Shown: positions 32,620 through 41,529 of the stretch, in pieces
Layout: each line of letters starts with the position of its first letter
How positions within the stretch are numbered: position 1 is the stretch's first letter
NCBI GenBank assembly: GCA_044238935.1
Contig: JBIICI010000015.1
Coordinates: forward strand, 1 to 44,519
DNA from: JBIICI01 sp044238935
GTDB lineage: Bacteria; Pseudomonadota; Alphaproteobacteria; Micavibrionales; Micavibrionaceae
Direction of reading: 5' to 3'
DNA length: 44,519 nt
Notes under the pieces: generated by a model
Told to the model about the DNA's origin: nothing
Seen by the model: the letters and a program-made list of their open reading frames with translations, nothing else
Databases searched by the model: none
Made by a program: the position numbers and the translations under genes

Positions 32620-33893
32620 TTAGCATTTTTGAACGCATGATGGCGTTTCGGTATTTACGCTCACGGAAACAAGAGGGGTTCGTATCCGTCATTGCGGCAT
32701 TTTCCTTCTTAGGCATCATGCTGGGTGTGGCGACATTGATTATTGTGATGTCCGTCATGAACGGCTTTCGGGAGGAATTGGTATCGCGCATTTTGGGCTT
32801 AAATGGTCATATCAGCATTATATCGCCCACGGCAACGATCTCAGATTATGATGATTTACAATCCAAAATTCGCTCAATTGAGGGCGTCAAAAACACGCGT
32901 CCGATCATTGAGGGGCAAGGATTATTAAATTTCAACGGCAACAGCCATAATCCGGGGGGGGATGCCACGGGGGTTTTGGTGCGCGGTATTGCGCCGAATG
33001 ATTTTAAAAGCCTGCTTGACGGCGCAATCTTAAAAGACGCCCCTGTCATTACCCAAGGAACATTGGAGTCTTTTTCTGAGGGGCAAGTGGCTTTGGGCAA
33101 AGTCTTGGCGCAAAAATATAATGTGTCCGTGGGCGATGTCGTGACCTTAATTGGCTCACAGACAAAATCAGGGCCTTTTGGGCGTATTCCCAGATCCGCC
33201 AGCTATACTGTCGGCATGATTTTTGATGTGGGGATGTATGAATATAATAGCGGCTTTGTGTTTATGCCCCTGCCCAAGGCAAAGACTTTCTTTGGTCTGA
33301 AAGACGGGGTCAGTATGGTGGAGGTCTTTGTTGATACGCCTTTGTCATTAGAGCGCATCAAGGCGGATATTAAGCCATTTATTGCCGCACGATACGGCAT
33401 TTATGATTGGAAAGACGCTAACAGTACTTTTATTGACGCACTCAATGTCGAACGCAATGTGATGTTTTTGATCCTTACTTTGATTATCATTGTGGCGGCG
33501 TTTAATATTATTTCCAGCATGATTATGCTGGTCAAGGATAAAGGGCGCGACATTGCCATCATGCGCACAATGGGCGCAAGCCAGCAATCGGTAATGAAAA
33601 TCTTTATGCTAACAGGTGCATCGATTGGCATTATTGGCACAATTTTGGGGTCATTATTGGGGGTCATTTTTACCCTCAATATCGAACATATCCGCCGCGC
33701 CATTGAGAAATTGGCTAATACCGAACTGTTTCCGGGGGAGGTCTATTATCTATCGCAACTGCCTGCCAAAATTGATTGGACAGAGGTATTGGTCATTGTC
33801 ATCATGGCGATTATTATTTCATTCTTGGCGACCTTGTATCCATCATGGAAGGCAGCGCGTCTTAATCCAGTGGAGGCTTTGCGGTATGAGTAA
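32616..33893 (+). CDS. lolC: LolC/E-type lipoprotein-releasing ABC permease
   Basis: 425 aa. The N-terminus (MISIFERMMAFRYLRSRK) leads into a membrane segment (GFVSVIAAFSFLGIMLGVAT), a large periplasmic MacB-PCD-like domain with MSVMNGFREELVSRILG and NGHISI, and three C-terminal membrane segments (around 275, 325 and 385), ending WKAARLNPVEALRYE. With LolD it extracts lipoproteins from the inner membrane for the outer membrane. Only one permease is present, so it probably works as a homodimer, as in other single-permease Lol systems. Its stop overlaps lolD by 8 bp. Confidence 0.93.
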   Translation: MISIFERMMAFRYLRSRKQEGFVSVIAAFSFLGIMLGVATLIIVMSVMNGFREELVSRILGLNGHISIISPTATISDYDDLQSKIRSIEGVKNTRPIIEGQGLLNFNGNSHNPGGDATGVLVRGIAPNDFKSLLDGAILKDAPVITQGTLESFSEGQVALGKVLAQKYNVSVGDVVTLIGSQTKSGPFGRIPRSASYTVGMIFDVGMYEYNSGFVFMPLPKAKTFFGLKDGVSMVEVFVDTPLSLERIKADIKPFIAARYGIYDWKDANSTFIDALNVERNVMFLILTLIIIVAAFNIISSMIMLVKDKGRDIAIMRTMGASQQSVMKIFMLTGASIGIIGTILGSLLGVIFTLNIEHIRRAIEKLANTELFPGEVYYLSQLPAKIDWTEVLVIVIMAIIISFLATLYPSWKAARLNPVEALRYE

Positions 33894-34557
33894 TGTTTTA
33901 TTATCCGTCAAAGGAATCTCAAAAGCCTATCAGCAAGCAGGGCACGCGGATTTGCAGGTCTTAAATGGTTTATCCTTTGACCTCCACGCGGGTCAAATGA
34001 GTGCGTTAATCGGCGCAAGCGGTTCTGGAAAATCAACCTTGCTGCACGCGGTGGGGTTGTTGGATTCGTATGACAGCGGCACGATTACGTTGGATTCCCA
34101 CGATTATGGCACACTTAATCCAGCCCAACGCACCGCATTACGACGCGATAAAATCGGCTTTGTGTATCAATTCCATTATCTGCAAGAAGAATTTACAGCC
34201 TTAGAAAACGTGATGATCCCTCAAATTATTGCAGGAAAATCAAAGAAACAGGCGGCTGCGCGGGCAACAGAATTACTAAATGATGTCATGCTATCGCACC
34301 GCCTATCGCATCGCCCTGCACGATTATCAGGCGGTGAAAAGCAACGCGTTGCCATCGCGCGCGCCTTGGCAAATGATCCAGTCTTATTACTGGCGGATGA
34401 GCCCACAGGAAATTTAGATCCCGAAACGTCTGAGAGCGTATTTCAAATGCTTAAAAACCTGATCGAAACCCGAAAAATGACTGCCCTGATTGCCACGCAT
34501 AATCTGGACTTAGCCGCACGCATGAATCATCAAATTAAAATTGGCGTAACTTTATGA
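33886..34557 (+). CDS. lolD: Lipoprotein-releasing ABC ATPase LolD
   Basis: 223 aa from the ATG at 33886; a longer frame to 33616 is only an open shadow of the permease gene. Walker A GASGSGKST, Q-loop region FVYQFHYLQEEFTALEN, signature LSGGEKQRVAIARAL, Walker B LLLADEPTGNLDP and switch His in ATHNLDLA are all intact. It powers the LolC/E permease. The stop overlaps the methyltransferase gene by 4 bp. Confidence 0.95.
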   Translation: MSNVLLSVKGISKAYQQAGHADLQVLNGLSFDLHAGQMSALIGASGSGKSTLLHAVGLLDSYDSGTITLDSHDYGTLNPAQRTALRRDKIGFVYQFHYLQEEFTALENVMIPQIIAGKSKKQAAARATELLNDVMLSHRLSHRPARLSGGEKQRVAIARALANDPVLLLADEPTGNLDPETSESVFQMLKNLIETRKMTALIATHNLDLAARMNHQIKIGVTL

Positions 34558-35378
34558 TGTATAACACTCTTGTTAAAAAATTCTTCTTAACCCTAAAGCA
34601 AGAGGGGGCTTTTAGCGCGGTTCAGAAAGTGGCACGTCGATTTACCACCGATGGCTTGATTCAAAAACGCCGCGTTGCATTGTCTTTGCAAATCAGTCAC
34701 TTATTTGATGGCACGGTACGTTACGGTGCATTTCGGGGCTTAAAGCTAACAACAGATTGCTGGTGGAGCTTAAGCGAGAGAGCCTCAATTTTGTTGGGAC
34801 TGTATGAGAAAGAAGTCCTTGAGTCTCTAAGCCATATTCCCCCGCATTACACAGATTTTATCGATTTGGGCGCAGCGGATGGATATTATGGGATTGGTGT
34901 TTTGGTCAATGGAATGTTCAAAAAATCCTATTGCTATGAAATCAGTGAAATGGGGCAGGAAACCATTCGCCAAAATGCAATTTTAAACAATGTCACAGAT
35001 CGCGTGACTGTGCGTGGGATTGCAAAGGGGGATTTTTACCAAGATTTTGACACAGAGTCTCTATCCAAAACCGTTTTATTTGTGGATATTGAGGGCGCAG
35101 AATTTGACTTATTCACGGCGCAAACATTCAAATCCTTTGATAAATCCATCATTTTTATGGAACTGCATCATTGGTTTTTTACCGATGGTGATGCAAAATT
35201 ACAAAAATTAAAAGATGACGCACAAGCCACGCACAAGATCACTGAAATCACCACCGCGGCGCGTGACCTATCTGTATTTCCTGAATTGGATCATTTCAGT
35301 GATACAAACAGATGGCTTATCTGTTCCGAAGGTCGCGGCAGGCGCATGACATGGTTGCGCTTTAATCCAAAGGATTAA
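34554..35378 (+). CDS. FkbM-like SAM-dependent methyltransferase
   Basis: 274 aa. SAM-binding motif I is FIDLGAADGYYGIG; motif IV-like FVDIEGAEFDLF and FMELHHWFF follow. The pattern matches FkbM-type O-methyltransferases used on sugars, lipids and natural products. The N-terminal 50 residues are basic and helical. It is the last gene of the coupled cluster starting at nfu, which suggests an envelope-linked substrate, though that is inference. It overlaps the convergent thioesterase by 4 bp. Confidence 0.7.
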   Translation: MMYNTLVKKFFLTLKQEGAFSAVQKVARRFTTDGLIQKRRVALSLQISHLFDGTVRYGAFRGLKLTTDCWWSLSERASILLGLYEKEVLESLSHIPPHYTDFIDLGAADGYYGIGVLVNGMFKKSYCYEISEMGQETIRQNAILNNVTDRVTVRGIAKGDFYQDFDTESLSKTVLFVDIEGAEFDLFTAQTFKSFDKSIIFMELHHWFFTDGDAKLQKLKDDAQATHKITEITTAARDLSVFPELDHFSDTNRWLICSEGRGRRMTWLRFNPKD

Positions 35379-35815
35379 GTTAGCTCTTTCTTTAAAATCG
35401 CCACCGTCAAACGGCTGACGCATGTTAGCTTATCGGTGGCGTCCTCTCTTATCTCAATATTCCAAATATGCGTACTGCGGCCAATATGAACAGGGATGCA
35501 AGTGCCTGTGACAAAGCCATTCCGCACAGATCTGATATGATTGGCGTTAATTTCCAAACCCACAGGATAAAACACCGTATCATCCAAACACATCCGCGCC
35601 GCAACAGAGCCCAATGTTTCCGCCAACACACAAGACGCCCCGCCATGCAAAATCCCCACAGGTTGCCGCGTGCGATCATCCACAGGCATACGAGCGATCA
35701 ATGCGTTATCGGTAATGTCCGTAAATTCAATGCCCATATGATCCGTCAATAAACCACGTCCACGGTCGTTGATCTCCGTAATTGTATAGGGGCGAAACCA
35801 GATGGGTTTTGTCAT
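35375..35815 (-). CDS. PaaI/MenI-type hotdog-fold thioesterase
   Basis: 146 aa. The active-site segment GILHGGASCVLAETLGSVAA has the HGG...AE pattern of the PaaI/EntH/MenI branch. Later strands (GTCIPVHIGRSTHIWNIEI) also fit. It hydrolyses acyl-CoA thioesters; the substrate is not predictable. Start ATG at 35815. It lies 15 bp downstream of queF on the same strand. Confidence 0.87.
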   Translation of the reverse strand: MTKPIWFRPYTITEINDRGRGLLTDHMGIEFTDITDNALIARMPVDDRTRQPVGILHGGASCVLAETLGSVAARMCLDDTVFYPVGLEINANHIRSVRNGFVTGTCIPVHIGRSTHIWNIEIREDATDKLTCVSRLTVAILKKELT

Positions 35816-35830
35816 CGATTATTCCTCATA

Positions 35831-36757
35831 TCATTGTCGCCATAATTTTTCAGTAAAAACATCCCTCTTTGCAAGCGGTATTTTTGACCAATCCACATTT
35901 CCATGCACACGAATTGGGTTAATATCCAAGCCCCCGCGCCGTGTATAAAGGCAGGCAACAATTAAGGTTGAAGGGTTCAACAGATCATAAATCCGCTTAA
36001 AAATCATCTCACAAATTTCCTCATGGAAATGATTTTCATTGCGTAAGGATACCAGATATTGCAGCAATGATCCATGATCGATTGCCTGTTTCCCTTTCAT
36101 GCCAATAAACACATCCCCCCAATCAGGTTGATGCGTCACACGACAATTTGATCGCAATGCCGCGCTATGCCATAGGATGAGATCAGAGTCTGTATTGTCT
36201 ATGATCTTCAAGAACGCAGGGTCTTCGCCGTGATGATGAAAATCGAGATTTAGAATATCGACCTGATCTTCTAAATGCTGAATAGGATAAGACGTAAATT
36301 GCTGCGCCGCAGCATTTTGATCGAAAAAGGTGACCTCAATATCGCTTTGCAATGTTGCGCTTAAATCCGTTTTGATTTTTGATTGCGCATAAAACAGCGC
36401 ATCATTTTTTGTGCGTCCGCATTGAGCCATATTATAGCTGTTTAAATACAGCTTTAGGGATTTTGACTCAATTAAACACGCACTCTCACACGGATAAATG
36501 ATTTTGAGAATCGCGGTGAGAGGATAATCATTATCCAGCAAACAGGAAAATTCATACCCATGCCAAACATCAACCCCTGTAAACGGGAGTGCTGCATCCA
36601 AAATCCCGTAATCGGTACGATTATAATGCCGCGGGATCGCAACCAGCAAAGATGGATCAATCTGTGTGCTTTGCGCATAAACAGGATTTTGCGTGCCATC
36701 CGCTTGGCGACCTAAATGGGTGTTGGCGATGGTGTCTGTTTGTTTATTATGGGACAT
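35831..36757 (-). CDS. queF: NADPH-dependent 7-cyano-7-deazaguanine reductase (long form)
   Basis: 308 aa, the two-domain (YqcD-like) size. The catalytic Cys lies in ALRSNCRVTHQPDWGD, with the conserved ESKSLKLYLNSYN and the Glu of FHEEICEMIF. The terminal TRRGGLDINPIR is diagnostic. It reduces preQ0 to preQ1 in queuosine synthesis. The other queuosine genes are not in the window. A foldback repeat lies just upstream of its start. Confidence 0.95.
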   Translation of the reverse strand: MSHNKQTDTIANTHLGRQADGTQNPVYAQSTQIDPSLLVAIPRHYNRTDYGILDAALPFTGVDVWHGYEFSCLLDNDYPLTAILKIIYPCESACLIESKSLKLYLNSYNMAQCGRTKNDALFYAQSKIKTDLSATLQSDIEVTFFDQNAAAQQFTSYPIQHLEDQVDILNLDFHHHGEDPAFLKIIDNTDSDLILWHSAALRSNCRVTHQPDWGDVFIGMKGKQAIDHGSLLQYLVSLRNENHFHEEICEMIFKRIYDLLNPSTLIVACLYTRRGGLDINPIRVHGNVDWSKIPLAKRDVFTEKLWRQ

Positions 36758-36816
36758 GGGTTTTTAAATCCGCTTTGGTGAATAAAGGCAGTATTACCGC
36801 ATCAATATTATAAAAG

Positions 36817-37007
36817 TTTTGAACACTAAGATCACTAAGAACCACTAAGTTTCACTAAGACCGTAGCATTAAAAAAATATTCTTATTTGAAACAAGACAA
36901 CAGAGTCCTTTTACCCTCATAAATCTTAGTGCGTCTTAGTGGTTCTTAGTGACCTTAGTGTTCAAAAAACGATCCATGCAACAAGGCCTCTCAAGCACAG
37001 GATGACG
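36817..37007. repeat. CACTAAG foldback element, copy C, with degenerate tail
   Basis: The 151-bp foldback at 36817-36967 has the same ends and arm design as A and B but more substitutions, including one in the left arm (AAGATC for AAGGTC). The tail still shows GATCCATGCAACAA and, after 14 diverged bases, GATGACGGCA, as in blocks A and B. The bases from 36758 to 36816 hold nothing recognisable. Confidence 0.8.
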
Positions 37008-37035
37008 GCATAGCTTTTTATATACTCTATCTTAT

Positions 37036-37456
37036 CTACACAGAATCATTTTGCAACATAAATTGATACAACGCATCAAACAACACTAAATAATCCTTAC
37101 GAATGGCTTGGGTGATCTGTTCGAATGGATCTTGGTTATAGGTATGCGCCATTTTATTCCGCGCATCCAATGCCTGCATCTACAGATCGCCTTGGGTGAT
37201 AATCTTTGCCGCCAGCGCGGATTTTATGACCGCCGCAGGGGGTAATTTTATCCAAGACAATGCCTTGATCTTCCAAATAATCCTTTAATAATTTCCAAGC
37301 CAATTCCCATGTATATTCAAAACGCTGAATTGTCCCCTCTTTTTCCAAGGGGCTTAAAGGGCGTTCATCCATAATGGCAACTGCCTGACTTAGTAAATCA
37401 AAGGCGCGTTTGTAATTATCAAAGCGATAGTGCCATCGGGGGCGGTCAGGGATCAT
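37036..37456 (-). pseudogene. HI0074-type nucleotidyltransferase substrate-binding protein, broken
   Basis: The intact part begins at the ATG 37454-37456 with AGGAG about 9 bp upstream and reads like HI0074/HEPN-type proteins: YKRAFDLLSQAVAIM, then RFEYTWELAWKLLKDYLEDQ. After KITP the frame is lost at a run of five C; removing one C restores AAVIKSALAAKIITQGDL. That frame then meets a TAG where family members usually have Trp, and continues MQALDARNKMAHTYN to a second TAG at 37036-37038. The conserved RN...HTY motif is thus cut off by two lesions. The partner nucleotidyltransferase (HI0073/MNT-type) is absent. It lies 12 bp downstream of lpdA. Confidence 0.75.
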
Positions 37457-37468
37457 GCCTCAATGCTC

Positions 37469-38857
37469 CTAATTATGAATCGCGCGTTTATCCACTGCCA
37501 ATGCTGCTTCTTTGATGACCTCTTGTAACGTCGGATGCGCGTGGCAGGTGCGGGCGATGTCTTCGGAGGAGGCGCCGAATTCCATGGCCATCACGACTTC
37601 GCCGATCAATGTGCCAGCATCTGCGCCGATAATATGTGCGCCTAAAACGCGATCGGTTTTCGCATCCGCAAGGATTTTGACATAGCCGTCCATTTCATTC
37701 ATTGCACGCGCACGACCGTTCGCCATAAAGGGGAATTTGCCGATTTTGTAATCGATGCCTGCGGCTTTTAGCTCACGCTCATTTTGTCCGACGCTGGCGA
37801 TTTCGGGGTGGGTATAGACCACGTTTGGGATTAAATTATAATCCAAATGCGGCTTTTGTCCTGTGAGTTGCTCCGCTAAGACAACGCCTTCTTCCTCCGC
37901 CTTATGCGCCAACATCGCACCTTCGCGGACATCGCCAATGGCATAAATACCGTTCACATTGGTTTTAAAATGCGCATCGGTGATGACGCGTCCGCGATCA
38001 TCAAGGGCAACGCCGGCTTTATCCAACGCCAGCCCCGTTGTGTTGGCTTTACGGCCAATGGCAACCAAGACTTTGTCAAAAGATTGCGTACGAATATTGC
38101 CGCCTTTGGCATCTTCAATGCTTAAAGTGACTTTTTTGCCCTTAATTTCTGCGCCTGTGACTTTGGTGGAGAGCATAAAGGTCAAGCCATCGCGCACCAT
38201 GATTTTTTGCATTTCCTTGGAAATATCCTCATCCATCGGCGGTAAGATGCGATCCAAATATTCAATAATCGTAACCTTTGCCCCCAGCGCGCTCCAGACG
38301 GCGGCCATTTCCAGACCAATCACGCCGCCGCCAATCACGGCAAATTCCTTTGGCACTTCGGATAATTCCAACGCCCCTGTGGAGGAGACAATCGTTTTTT
38401 CATCAATCGCAACATTCGGCAAATCCATCACCGATGACCCTGTGGCAATGATGATATGCTTTGCCGTATAAGATTCACCAGCCACCGCAATGGTCTTTTG
38501 ATCGACAAAAGACGCCAAGCCCTTAATCCAATCGACTTTGTTTTTGCGGAATAGAAATTCGATGCCTTTGGTATTCGCCTCAATCACATTATTTTTATGC
38601 TGCATCATTTTCTTTAAATTCAATTTCACGCCGCTAACCTCGACGCCAAATTCACCCAAATGATTTTTGGTGGAGGCGTATTTATGCGATGCCGTGAGTA
38701 ACGCCTTAGAAGGAATACAGCCCACATTCAAACAGGTGCCGCCCAAGGTCGGATCTTTTTCCACACACGCAACCTTAAACCCCAACTGCGCCGCCCGAAT
38801 TGCGCACACATATCCGCCGGGGCCTGCACCGATCACGATAACATCATATTCTTTCAT
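37469..38857 (-). CDS. lpdA: Dihydrolipoamide dehydrogenase
   Basis: 462 aa, the normal size. FAD-binding GAGPGGYVCAIRAAQLG, the redox disulfide in GGTCLNVGCIPSKALL, the NAD-binding GGGVIGLEMAAVWSALG, the second FAD motif GIYAIGDV and the catalytic His/Glu in CHAHPTLQEVIKEAA are all intact. It is the E3 subunit of pyruvate, 2-oxoglutarate and related complexes. E1 and E2 genes are not adjacent in the window. It is divergent from mreD. Confidence 0.96.
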   Translation of the reverse strand: MKEYDVIVIGAGPGGYVCAIRAAQLGFKVACVEKDPTLGGTCLNVGCIPSKALLTASHKYASTKNHLGEFGVEVSGVKLNLKKMMQHKNNVIEANTKGIEFLFRKNKVDWIKGLASFVDQKTIAVAGESYTAKHIIIATGSSVMDLPNVAIDEKTIVSSTGALELSEVPKEFAVIGGGVIGLEMAAVWSALGAKVTIIEYLDRILPPMDEDISKEMQKIMVRDGLTFMLSTKVTGAEIKGKKVTLSIEDAKGGNIRTQSFDKVLVAIGRKANTTGLALDKAGVALDDRGRVITDAHFKTNVNGIYAIGDVREGAMLAHKAEEEGVVLAEQLTGQKPHLDYNLIPNVVYTHPEIASVGQNERELKAAGIDYKIGKFPFMANGRARAMNEMDGYVKILADAKTDRVLGAHIIGADAGTLIGEVVMAMEFGASSEDIARTCHAHPTLQEVIKEAALAVDKRAIHN

Positions 38858-38993
38858 GATTAAATTCCTTAAATTACGCTGTGAATCATTTTTATGGCGT
38901 GATTATAAATGATTTTATAGGGGGTGGCTAGGGGATTAACGTTTATAAAAAAGCAATTTTAAACCCTTTATAATCTGTTTATACTGCTGACAT

Positions 38994-39506
38994 ATGAATT
39001 TTGATTCCTTTATATCAACTATAATGCGTTTCTTACCGCTTTCTTTGGTCATAGCGGGGGGAATTGTGCTGGATTTATGGGATGTCCCTTTGTTAGGGAT
39101 ACAGGCTTTGCGCTTGGATTATGGATTAATGGTATTGTTTTTTCTGGCGTGTTATGTGTGGAATACTGTTCCATTTTTGATGGTTTTGGCATTGGGGTTG
39201 TTGTTTGATTTGGTGATTGGGTTGCCTTTTGGCTTATCTGTTTTGTTATTCTTAAGCATTGCATGGATTGTCGATGCACAGCGTGCCTATTTACGATCAC
39301 AATCTTTTTTGGTGTTATGGTTTGTTTTTGGGATATTGTGCGTGGTGGCTGCCTTTTATGAATGGGCTGTTTTTTCGTTGTTACAAGGGCATTTTGTTTT
39401 TTCATGGATACCCTTATTTCAAAAATTCTTAACGATTTTATTTTTCCCTCTTGGGTTTTTGGCGCTATATCATAGCTGGTCTTTGGCGGGATATAAAAAA
39501 TATTAG
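38994..39506 (+). CDS. mreD: Rod shape-determining protein MreD
   Basis: 170 aa, five or six predicted membrane segments. The pattern MRFLPLSLVIAGGIVLDLW, then LDYGLMVLFFLACYVWN and LALGLLFDLVIGLPFGLSVL, is typical of MreD. It is part of the elongasome that positions wall synthesis. It lies 6 bp before mrdA, but mreB and mreC are not upstream; lpdA is there, divergent, across 136 bp. Confidence 0.9.
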   Translation: MNFDSFISTIMRFLPLSLVIAGGIVLDLWDVPLLGIQALRLDYGLMVLFFLACYVWNTVPFLMVLALGLLFDLVIGLPFGLSVLLFLSIAWIVDAQRAYLRSQSFLVLWFVFGILCVVAAFYEWAVFSLLQGHFVFSWIPLFQKFLTILFFPLGFLALYHSWSLAGYKKY

Positions 39507-39512
39507 GCATTT

Positions 39513-41360
39513 ATGGATAAAGATAAAAAACAATATCAGGAATTTTCACGTCGCAGCTTTTTGATCGGCACGATGCAGTTTGGGCTGCTCTCTGTTTTAT
39601 CGGGGCGATTATTTTGGTTGCAGATGATACAGGGGCAGAAATATCAAACCCTCTCAGATCAAAACCGCATTGATACAGATATTATCATCCCACCACGGGG
39701 CGAGATTGTGGATCGTTATGGCGTGCCGCTGGCGATTAATATTCGTAATTTCACGCTGCAAGTCATCGCAGAGCGCACCCCATCAATGGCAGGGTTATTA
39801 AAAGCCATTCAAGGCTTAGTGCCGATTGATAATAGCGTGGTAACAAAAATTTTAAAGCAAGCCGCCCAATCGCCATCCTTTTTACCGCTGGAGGTTCGTA
39901 ATAATCTGACATGGGAGGAAGTTTCCACTTTAGAAGTCCACAGCCCCGAACTGCCCGGTATGGTAATCGAAGAGGGCGCGATGCGTTCATATCCATACGA
40001 TCAAGTCACAGCACATTTGGTGGGTTATGTGGGGGCGGTTTCTGAGAAAGATAAGAAAGAAAATAAGGATAAAGATCCGCTCTTGGCACGCCCCAGCTTT
40101 CGTATCGGGAAATCAGGCATTGAACGCGCGTTTGAACAAAAATTACGCGGCAAAGCAGGGGCGGCGCAAATGGAGGTCAATGTCAAAGGCCGCCCCGTGC
40201 GTGAACTCACGCGCCTACAGGATTTTGCAGGCGAGCGCGTACAGCTGACCTTAGACGCCGAATTGCAGCGCATTTTGCATGAACGCCTCTCCCAAGAAAT
40301 CAGCGCGGCAGCGGTGGTGATGGATGCCTATACAGGGGCGATTTATGCCATGCAATCTTACCCCAGTTTTGATCCGAATCTATTCGTGAACGGCATATCG
40401 CATACGGCGTGGGATGACCTCATGGGCAACCCTGCGCGTCCCTTAAACCACAAAGCCACAGTGGGGCAATACCCCCCTGGATCAACCTTTAAAATGATTA
40501 CGGCTTTGGCGGGATTGCGCCAAGGCATTATTACCGAACACACCACCCAATTTTGTGGCGGATCGCATTCCTTAGGGCGCGATAAATTCCATTGCTGGAA
40601 AAAAGAAGGTCACGGCACAATGAATTTAGAAACCGCGCTGGAGCAATCTTGTGATGTGTTTTTTTATAAAATGGCGGTGGATTTGGGGATTGATGCACTC
40701 TCAAACGTCGCTAAAGAATTTGGCTTTAATAGCCTCACAGGGATTGAGATCGAAGAAGAAACGGGCTTTATTCCTACCAAAGAATGGAAAATGGCGAATT
40801 TCGGATCAAAATGGCAAGCGGGCGAAAGCATCGTTGCCAGTATCGGGCAGGGCTATATTACCGTGACCCCCTTGCAAAATGCCGTGATGACGGCGCGTAT
40901 GGTCAATGGCGGCTATGCCGTCACGCCGCATGTGATTCAATGTGTGGGTAAAGAATGCCATATTGACAAAGACATCACGCAATTCCAAAAACTCAATTTC
41001 CCACCTGAGCATTTAGCCTTAATCCAAAGGGGTATGCAGCGCGTCACCATGTCAGAACGCGGCACGGCATACAGCAAGCGCATTAAGGATGTCGGTTTTG
41101 AAATGGGCGGCAAAACCGGCACATCACAGGTCAAACGCATCACCAAATCCGAACGCCGTTTGGGCGTAAAAAATGAAGATTTAGACTGGAAATACCGCCA
41201 CCACGCCTTATTCGTAGGCTACGCCCCCATCGCCCGCCCCAGATACGTATGCTCCGTCATCGTCGAACACGGCAACAGCGGCAGCGCAGCCGCCGCCCCG
41301 ATTGCACGGGATATTTTATTAGAAGTCCAAAAGCGTGATCCGGCGAAGCATTTTTCTTGA
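39513..41360 (+). CDS. mrdA: Penicillin-binding protein 2 (elongation transpeptidase)
   Basis: 615 aa. One N-terminal membrane anchor (FLIGTMQFGLLSVLSGRLFW), the dimerisation region with PPRGEIVDRYGVPLA, then the transpeptidase domain. The active site Ser324-x-x-Lys327 lies in PPGSTFKMI, Ser379-Cys-Asp381 in EQSCDVFFYK, and Lys534-Thr-Gly in GGKTGTSQ. It crosslinks peptidoglycan during cell elongation and normally works with RodA. The last 150 bp are unusually C-rich. The stop at 41358-41360 is followed at once by mobilisation genes rather than rodA. Confidence 0.95.
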   Translation: MDKDKKQYQEFSRRSFLIGTMQFGLLSVLSGRLFWLQMIQGQKYQTLSDQNRIDTDIIIPPRGEIVDRYGVPLAINIRNFTLQVIAERTPSMAGLLKAIQGLVPIDNSVVTKILKQAAQSPSFLPLEVRNNLTWEEVSTLEVHSPELPGMVIEEGAMRSYPYDQVTAHLVGYVGAVSEKDKKENKDKDPLLARPSFRIGKSGIERAFEQKLRGKAGAAQMEVNVKGRPVRELTRLQDFAGERVQLTLDAELQRILHERLSQEISAAAVVMDAYTGAIYAMQSYPSFDPNLFVNGISHTAWDDLMGNPARPLNHKATVGQYPPGSTFKMITALAGLRQGIITEHTTQFCGGSHSLGRDKFHCWKKEGHGTMNLETALEQSCDVFFYKMAVDLGIDALSNVAKEFGFNSLTGIEIEEETGFIPTKEWKMANFGSKWQAGESIVASIGQGYITVTPLQNAVMTARMVNGGYAVTPHVIQCVGKECHIDKDITQFQKLNFPPEHLALIQRGMQRVTMSERGTAYSKRIKDVGFEMGGKTGTSQVKRITKSERRLGVKNEDLDWKYRHHALFVGYAPIARPRYVCSVIVEHGNSGSAAAAPIARDILLEVQKRDPAKHFS

Positions 41361-41381
41361 AATCATTTTATTTTTATAAAA

Positions 41382-41528
41382 ATGGTGGACATTGAGAGCG
41401 AGTCTTTAAACACTGTTTTTAAGACTTTAGCAGATTGGGAGAACCAACTCAAGCCACTTAATGAGCCTTCAAGCTCTCAAAAAACACCTACTGCTAATTC
41501 ACCCACTCCTACAAAGGGAGGGCGATAG
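41382..41528 (+). CDS. Short ORF coupled to mobC, possible remnant
   Basis: 48 codons, starting MVDIESESLNTVFKTLADWE and ending in a Ser/Thr/Pro-rich tail with KGGR. The TAG lies 1 bp before the mobC ATG, so translation of the two is probably coupled. The protein is acidic at the start and has no recognisable domain. It may be a real small mobilisation accessory or the 3' end of a larger gene cut by the junction next to mrdA. Confidence 0.35.
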   Translation: MVDIESESLNTVFKTLADWENQLKPLNEPSSSQKTPTANSPTPTKGGR

Positions 41529-41529
41529 C

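Noticed and set aside
33616..33885. N-terminal extension of LolD by 90 residues
   Set aside because: It is the open second frame of the permease gene; the LolD family begins at the ATG at 33886, and the extension has no recognisable domain.
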